Of a stretch of DNA of 45,853 nucleotides, positions 42,176 through 45,853 are shown piece after piece. The DNA lies in assembly GCA_965660935.1 (NCBI GenBank), contig CBFIBR010000017.1, forward strand, positions 1 through 45,853, written 5' to 3'. The stretch comes from UBA1172 sp002457135. Its GTDB lineage: Bacteria > Pseudomonadota > Alphaproteobacteria > Puniceispirillales > UBA1172. Every line of letters starts with the position of its first letter. The first letter of the stretch is position 1. The notes under the pieces are model-generated. The model searched no databases. It was not told the DNA's origin and saw only the letters and a program-made list of their open reading frames with translations. The position numbers and the translations under genes are program-made.

Positions 42176-43024
42176 CTATTCTTCGTAGGAGACAAGCTTG
42201 CCGGCATAGCCAAGCGCCAGGTCCAGGACCATGCCAGTCAGTCCGATAAAGACAATCGCGGAAATCACGCCGGTGATGGACAGGTTGTTCCATTCATTCC
42301 AGACGAAATATCCAATGCCGGTACCGCCCACCAGCATCTCGGCGGCGACAATCACCAGCCAGGCGATCCCGATTGAAATACGCATTCCGGTAAGAATTGT
42401 TGGTGCCGCAGCGGGCAGGATCACCCGGAGCGCCTTGCGCATCGGTGATACTTCCAGTGTTTTGGCAACGTTCAGCCATTCGGAGCGAACCGACGCGACC
42501 CCGAAGGTCGTGTTGATCAGCATCGGCCAGACTGAACAGATGAAAATGACGAAAATCGAAGAGGTCTCGCTGTCCTTGATGGTGTAGAGCGCAAGCGGCA
42601 TCCATGCGAGCGGGGATACCGGCTTCAGCAACTGAACATAAGGATTAAGCGCACCCTGGGCCACCTTCGACATCCCGATCAGGAAGCCGAGCGGAATAGC
42701 CACAAGCATGGCCAGGAAAAAGCCGGAGAGAACCCTCATGATGGAATAGGCAAGCTGAATGCCCACGCCCTTGTCGTTTGGTCCGGCATCATAGAACGGG
42801 TCGGTGAAATGCATCCACAATTCTGCACCCACGTCACCCGGTCCGGGGATGGCGCTTTCCCCTTTGGCTTGTCCTCCAAGCAAGGCTGCGTATTCAGGAT
42901 CCATGGCCTCTGCCGTTCCACCGAGTGAATTGACATAGGACTGCCATGCGCCAACGAAACACACAAAAATGAAGACGGATAAAATCACTGATTTTGTCCT
43001 GTTACTTTGTTTTAGTCTCATCAT
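42176..43024 (-). CDS. Nitrate/cyanate-type ABC importer, permease
   Basis: A 282-residue inner-membrane permease with six predicted helices. The first (VILSVFIFVCFVGAWQSYV) is followed by a large periplasmic loop with IPGPGDVGAELWMHFTDP. The BPD_transp_1 domain has MRVLSGFFLAMLVAIPLGFL and the ATPase-contact EAA-type loop near TLEVSPMRKALRVILPAAAP. This matches NrtB/CynB. AAGGA eight bases before the ATG supports the start. It is 27 bases upstream of the ATPase gene. Confidence 0.9.
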   Translation of the reverse strand: MMRLKQSNRTKSVILSVFIFVCFVGAWQSYVNSLGGTAEAMDPEYAALLGGQAKGESAIPGPGDVGAELWMHFTDPFYDAGPNDKGVGIQLAYSIMRVLSGFFLAMLVAIPLGFLIGMSKVAQGALNPYVQLLKPVSPLAWMPLALYTIKDSETSSIFVIFICSVWPMLINTTFGVASVRSEWLNVAKTLEVSPMRKALRVILPAAAPTILTGMRISIGIAWLVIVAAEMLVGGTGIGYFVWNEWNNLSITGVISAIVFIGLTGMVLDLALGYAGKLVSYEE

Positions 43025-43040
43025 GCTAATAGTCCTTAAT

Positions 43041-43085
43041 CTGAATTGCAGGGGTCTGAATTGCAGGGGTCTGATCTGCAGGTCC
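43041..43085. repeat. 15-base tandem repeat between binding-protein and permease genes
   Basis: CTGAATTGCAGGGGT occurs twice in exact tandem (43041-43055 and 43056-43070), followed by a diverged third copy (43071-43085). It occupies most of the 82-base gap between the binding-protein stop and the permease start, directly before the permease Shine-Dalgarno in transcript order. Confidence 0.85.
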
Positions 43086-43106
43086 CTGCTTGGAGGTTGA
43101 AAGTTG

Positions 43107-44600
43107 TTAACGCTTGATGGCGAAGCTATCGACGTATTCTTCAGGCTTTGACGGATCGAACGTCTTGCCCATGATCTGATAGCTCTGATAAGTCACATCC
43201 GGCGTGGCCATGCCCATATCCTTCATGACCGCCTGTGCGTCGGTGGCCAGGTAGACCTCTTCGGCAACAGACTTGTAGTTGACTTCGCCTTCAATGTAGC
43301 CCCAACGCTTCATCTGGCTGAGAATCCAGACACCAAATGAATGGTAGGGGAACGGATCAAAGTCGATACGATCCGGTTCGTTCCGAACCTTGCCGAGACC
43401 ATCAGCAAACCGGCCGGTCAACACCTGGGCGATGACGGTTTCGGGCTGGTTGAGATAGTTCTTTGGCGCGATGGCCGTGGAAATCTCAGCCCGGTTGGCG
43501 GCTGCGGAGGAATAGGCTGTCGCGTCAAGAATTGACTTGAACAATGCCAGGAACGTGTTTGGTGCCTCGTTGATGAACTTGCGGCTCGCACCAAAGGCAC
43601 AGCATGGGTGACCAGGCCAGATTTCCTTGGTGAGCTTGTAGATAAAGCCGACGCCATCATAGACTGCACGCTGGTTGAACGGATCCGGTGACAGGTAACC
43701 ATCAAGGTTTTCCGCCTTCAGGTTGGCAACCATTTCCGGTGGTGGAACGACCCTGATCTTGATGTCCTTATCCGGATCAAGACCGGCTTCCGCCACATAG
43801 TAACGCAGCAGGAAGTTGTGCATCGAATACTCGAACGGCACGCCGAAGGTGAAGCCCTTCCACATTTTTGGATCCATCTTGTCCTTATGCTTCATCGCAA
43901 GAACAATCGCCTGACCGTTAATGTTCTCAACCGCAGGCATGGTCCATGGTGTGGCCGCTGAACCGGAACCGACGGTAATCGCCAGCGGCATCGGGGTCAG
44001 CATGTGGGCTGCATCGTATTCACCGGACAGTGACTTGTCACGGCTGACCGCCCAACCGGCTGTCTTGATCACCTCAACGTCAAGCCCGTATTTCTCATAG
44101 AAACCCATTGGATGGGCCATGATGATCGGGGTTGCACAGGTAATCGGAACAAAACCGATATTGAGTTTGGTCTTTTCCAGTGCGCCTTTGGCATCAACGA
44201 TTGCGGCAACGGCTTCCTGAATGGGGAAGGCTGACGCAATGGCGGCTGTTGCGGCTGAGGCACCGACGGCCTGAAGGAAGTTCCGGCGATTGACATCAGT
44301 GCCGAAAATCCCCTGCATGATTGACGATTCAACCAGATTGGCCAGGACTTTTTCCTGATCATCCCAATCGAGCTTCTTCGTCTTGGCAGCAGGCTTTTCA
44401 AGATTATCGAACGGCTGGCCGTTCTGGTAAGCAGGCTGGGCATCGGTTGCTTCATCCGTGGTTTCGGCACAGTAGAAACGTGACCCGTTATCAGATGCCG
44501 CAAGGGCAGCCTGGTGTTCATACATGGTGGCGTGCAGGCCGCACGGACACCCGTTCCAAAGGACCTCATTAGGGTCGTATAGATTGCTTAAAGCTCCCAT
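43107..44600 (-). CDS. Nitrate/cyanate-type ABC importer, substrate-binding protein with N-terminal extension
   Basis: A 497-residue NrtA/CynA-like protein. The twin-arginine signal VNRRNFLQAVGASAATAAIA (Arg105-Arg106) is preceded by a 104-residue extension with a metal-site-like pattern (NGCPCGLHATMYEH near residue 17, FYCAE near 42). The mature part has LNIGFVPITCATPIIMAHPM-GFYEKYGLDV and YLSPDPFNQRAVYDGVGFIY, matching NrtA. GGA eight bases before the first ATG shows the extension is translated; Met95 would give a normal Tat signal but has no ribosome binding site. It heads the importer operon, and cyanate is the likely ligand given cyanase. Confidence 0.87.
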   Translation of the reverse strand: MGALSNLYDPNEVLWNGCPCGLHATMYEHQAALAASDNGSRFYCAETTDEATDAQPAYQNGQPFDNLEKPAAKTKKLDWDDQEKVLANLVESSIMQGIFGTDVNRRNFLQAVGASAATAAIASAFPIQEAVAAIVDAKGALEKTKLNIGFVPITCATPIIMAHPMGFYEKYGLDVEVIKTAGWAVSRDKSLSGEYDAAHMLTPMPLAITVGSGSAATPWTMPAVENINGQAIVLAMKHKDKMDPKMWKGFTFGVPFEYSMHNFLLRYYVAEAGLDPDKDIKIRVVPPPEMVANLKAENLDGYLSPDPFNQRAVYDGVGFIYKLTKEIWPGHPCCAFGASRKFINEAPNTFLALFKSILDATAYSSAAANRAEISTAIAPKNYLNQPETVIAQVLTGRFADGLGKVRNEPDRIDFDPFPYHSFGVWILSQMKRWGYIEGEVNYKSVAEEVYLATDAQAVMKDMGMATPDVTYQSYQIMGKTFDPSKPEEYVDSFAIKR

Positions 44601-44732
44601 GAGCTTTTTCCTTTCAAGGTAAACGCCATCTTTGGCCAGGTAACCTGCATCGCCGTTAATGCAAGCTCCAATCAGGTGAAATACCCGGCTTTAATTCACC
44701 ATCATCAGTGACCGGGCTCTCCAGGCAAAACA
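44601..44732 (-). promoter_or_regulatory. Leader region of the importer operon, possible ANTAR target
   Basis: The 132 bases between the ANTAR gene and the importer can form short stems in the minus-strand transcript (GGTGAA with TTCACC; GCAT with ATGC). NasT-type ANTAR proteins act by binding tandem hairpins in such leaders to prevent termination. The pairings seen are short and no T-run terminator is obvious, so this is a candidate only. Confidence 0.3.
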
Positions 44733-45329
44733 TCAACTCAGCAGCAATTCTGCCTCTACGATCTGTTTTGCCATTTCGTGGATGGGTTCATTTCGGCCCA
44801 TCGACATCTGTTGCAATCGTGTATGCGCTTCAGGTTCGGTTTCATTAAATCGGCTCATCAGTATATTTTTGGCGCGACCGATGAACTTCATGTTTTCCAG
44901 TTTCTCCAATGCCTTGTGCTTTTCGCTTTCACTGTCTGCTATTCTTTTCGCGATGCTCATGGCGGTGATGGCGCCAACCGAAATCCGGTCTGATCCAAGC
45001 CCCATCGGGACAATGATATGAGCACCTGCTTCCAGCAAGTCGTGAATGACCTTGTCGCTTGAATTGTCGAACAGGACCAGAACAGCGGTTTCCGGCATAT
45101 CTCCTGACAGTTTGCTGATTTCGGCTTTCGCCGCCTTTACATCCGAGGCGTAAAAAACCACCAGTTTTACGGGCGTGTCGGTGCGTCCAAGCTGATCCTG
45201 GGTTTGCACCACGGCTGTTACGTTTATCCCTCTATCAGCGAGCAAATCGACAACCAGGCTTGATCTTTCAGTATTGCTGTCGACCAGCACGGCATCGAAA
45301 TAGTTCGGTGTTTTGACATCAAGAAACAT
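44733..45329 (-). CDS. NasT/AmiR-like ANTAR-domain response regulator
   Basis: A 198-residue two-domain regulator. The N-terminal half is receiver-like (DAVLVDSNTERSSLVVDLLA, then LVVFYASDVKAAKAEI). The C-terminal third is a three-helix ANTAR domain (KLENMKFIGRAKNILMSRFN, then EAHTRLQQMSMGRNEPIHEM). ANTAR proteins bind RNA hairpins and cause antitermination; NasT controls nitrate and nitrite assimilation genes with NasS. No separate NasS is visible, although the adjacent NrtA-like protein belongs to the same fold family. It lies between cyanase and the importer on the same strand. Confidence 0.88.
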   Translation of the reverse strand: MFLDVKTPNYFDAVLVDSNTERSSLVVDLLADRGINVTAVVQTQDQLGRTDTPVKLVVFYASDVKAAKAEISKLSGDMPETAVLVLFDNSSDKVIHDLLEAGAHIIVPMGLGSDRISVGAITAMSIAKRIADSESEKHKALEKLENMKFIGRAKNILMSRFNETEPEAHTRLQQMSMGRNEPIHEMAKQIVEAELLLS

Positions 45330-45498
45330 ATAAACAGACGATCTTCTCTCAACGAACCTGGCCTATGGGGGTTACACTAAGCAGGACTTGTGCTGCATAA
45401 CAGTGCTGAATTTATCCATGGCCGGTTCATAATTTGCACACGCCGCTGATGATTTTTTTCTCCCTTCAATGCACATCAGCAATGGGTTTGTTGGGTCC

Positions 45499-45853
45499 CT
45501 AAAACGTTTTGTAGGGCAGGAATTTACCGGTCATTTCAACCTTGACCCGGTCACCCGCCGGGTTTTCTTCACGGGTGATATCCATGGTGAAATCAATGGC
45601 TGACATGATGCCATCCCCGAACTCTTCCTCGATCAGGGCTTTCATCGTGGTGCCATAGACACTGACAACTTCATAGAGACGATAGATGAGCGGGTCAGTC
45701 GGTACCGCGGTTGGCAGTGAACCCCGGTAAGGCACGGTCATCAGAACGGCAATTTCTTCATCCGAGAAATTCAGGCCAAGCGCGTTTCCGGCGGCCTCCG
45801 CCTGTTCTTTGGTCAGGGAGATCTGGCCCATCAGCGCTGCTGTGGTCCATTCC
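45499..45853 (-). CDS. cynS: Cyanate hydratase (cyanase), 5' end beyond window
   Basis: Decomposes cyanate with bicarbonate to ammonia and carbon dioxide. The visible 117 residues match the C-terminal three-quarters of CynS: VPYRGSLPTAVPTDPLIYRL with the catalytic Arg, then YEVVSVYGTTMKALIEEEFG, GDGIMSAIDFTMDI with the catalytic Ser, and GKFLPYKTF at the end. The frame continues upstream of the first Met as EWTTAALMGQ, which still aligns with cyanase, so the gene runs off the right edge rather than starting at 45831. It supports cyanate as the importer substrate. Confidence 0.94.
   Translation of the reverse strand, partial: EWTTAALMGQISLTKEQAEAAGNALGLNFSDEEIAVLMTVPYRGSLPTAVPTDPLIYRLYEVVSVYGTTMKALIEEEFGDGIMSAIDFTMDITREENPAGDRVKVEMTGKFLPYKTF

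Noticed and set aside
45831..45831. ATG at 45831 as the cyanase start
   Set aside because: The frame upstream still aligns with cyanase (EWTTAAL before MGQ), so the gene continues past the window.

Overview
The window looks like a chromosomal segment of an alphaproteobacterium. A Rhodospirillales-like or SAR116-like marine lineage would fit, but that placement is inference. The evidence is the run of housekeeping neighbours (ffh, ftsY, mtaB, dapF; xthA, lolA, ftsK; a CnoX-type thioredoxin, a LON-domain protein and Trm112), a UbiH-type ubiquinone hydroxylase, and frequent ATGA-overlapping genes. No rRNA, intact insertion sequence or CRISPR array is visible.

Layout. (1) 1-17.6 kb is core genome: the first codons of ffh at the left edge, a YdcF/DUF218 membrane protein, the dapF-mtaB-ftsY operon, xthA, a TPR-sulfotransferase fusion downstream of ftsK-lolA, a GmhB-like phosphatase with a UbiH-like monooxygenase, the CnoX/LON/Trm112/DUF971 cluster, a YbaK-type tRNA-editing protein, and an oxidoreductase/aminotransferase pair for a nucleotide-amino-sugar. 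(2) 17.7-19.7 kb is a scar. A tRNA-Gly(GCC) gene is followed by a decayed tyrosine integrase and two small minus-strand genes in AT-richer DNA. (3) 19.7-34.0 kb is the most interesting part, an apparently complete and unusual type I secretion locus. (4) 34.1-38.3 kb holds an NTF2-like gene and a tight sulfur operon: selenium-binding protein/methanethiol oxidase, [2Fe-2S] ferredoxin, CoA-binding protein, rhodanese and persulfide-dioxygenase-like hydrolase. (5) 38.3-45.9 kb, all on the minus strand, carries cyanase (cut by the right edge), an ANTAR regulator, a nitrate/cyanate-type ABC importer, a HupE/UreJ protein, a CobW-type GTPase and a WD40 protein.

The secretion locus. A 110-residue precursor (33564-33896) has an acidic leader ending in Gly-Gly and a core in which about 29 of 76 residues are Arg or Lys. 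It is followed by a cytoplasmic, acidic, parvulin-like protein and then by an ABC exporter-HlyD-ABC exporter operon. Both exporters carry two N-terminal cyclic-nucleotide-binding domains fused to a C39 domain. One C39 domain keeps the Cys-His-Asp triad; the other has lost the Cys and His. A second parvulin-like paralogue, a TolC protein, a CHASE2-adenylate cyclase and a FecR-domain protein complete the set. The working hypothesis is that the membrane cyclase makes a cyclic nucleotide that is read by the exporters' own CNB domains, that the acidic parvulin-like proteins hold the polycationic precursor, and that the intact C39 exporter cuts and exports it. Intrinsic terminators after the precursor and after the first chaperone would give graded expression of cargo, chaperone and transporter.

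All calls come from reading the sequence by eye. No database search was run.
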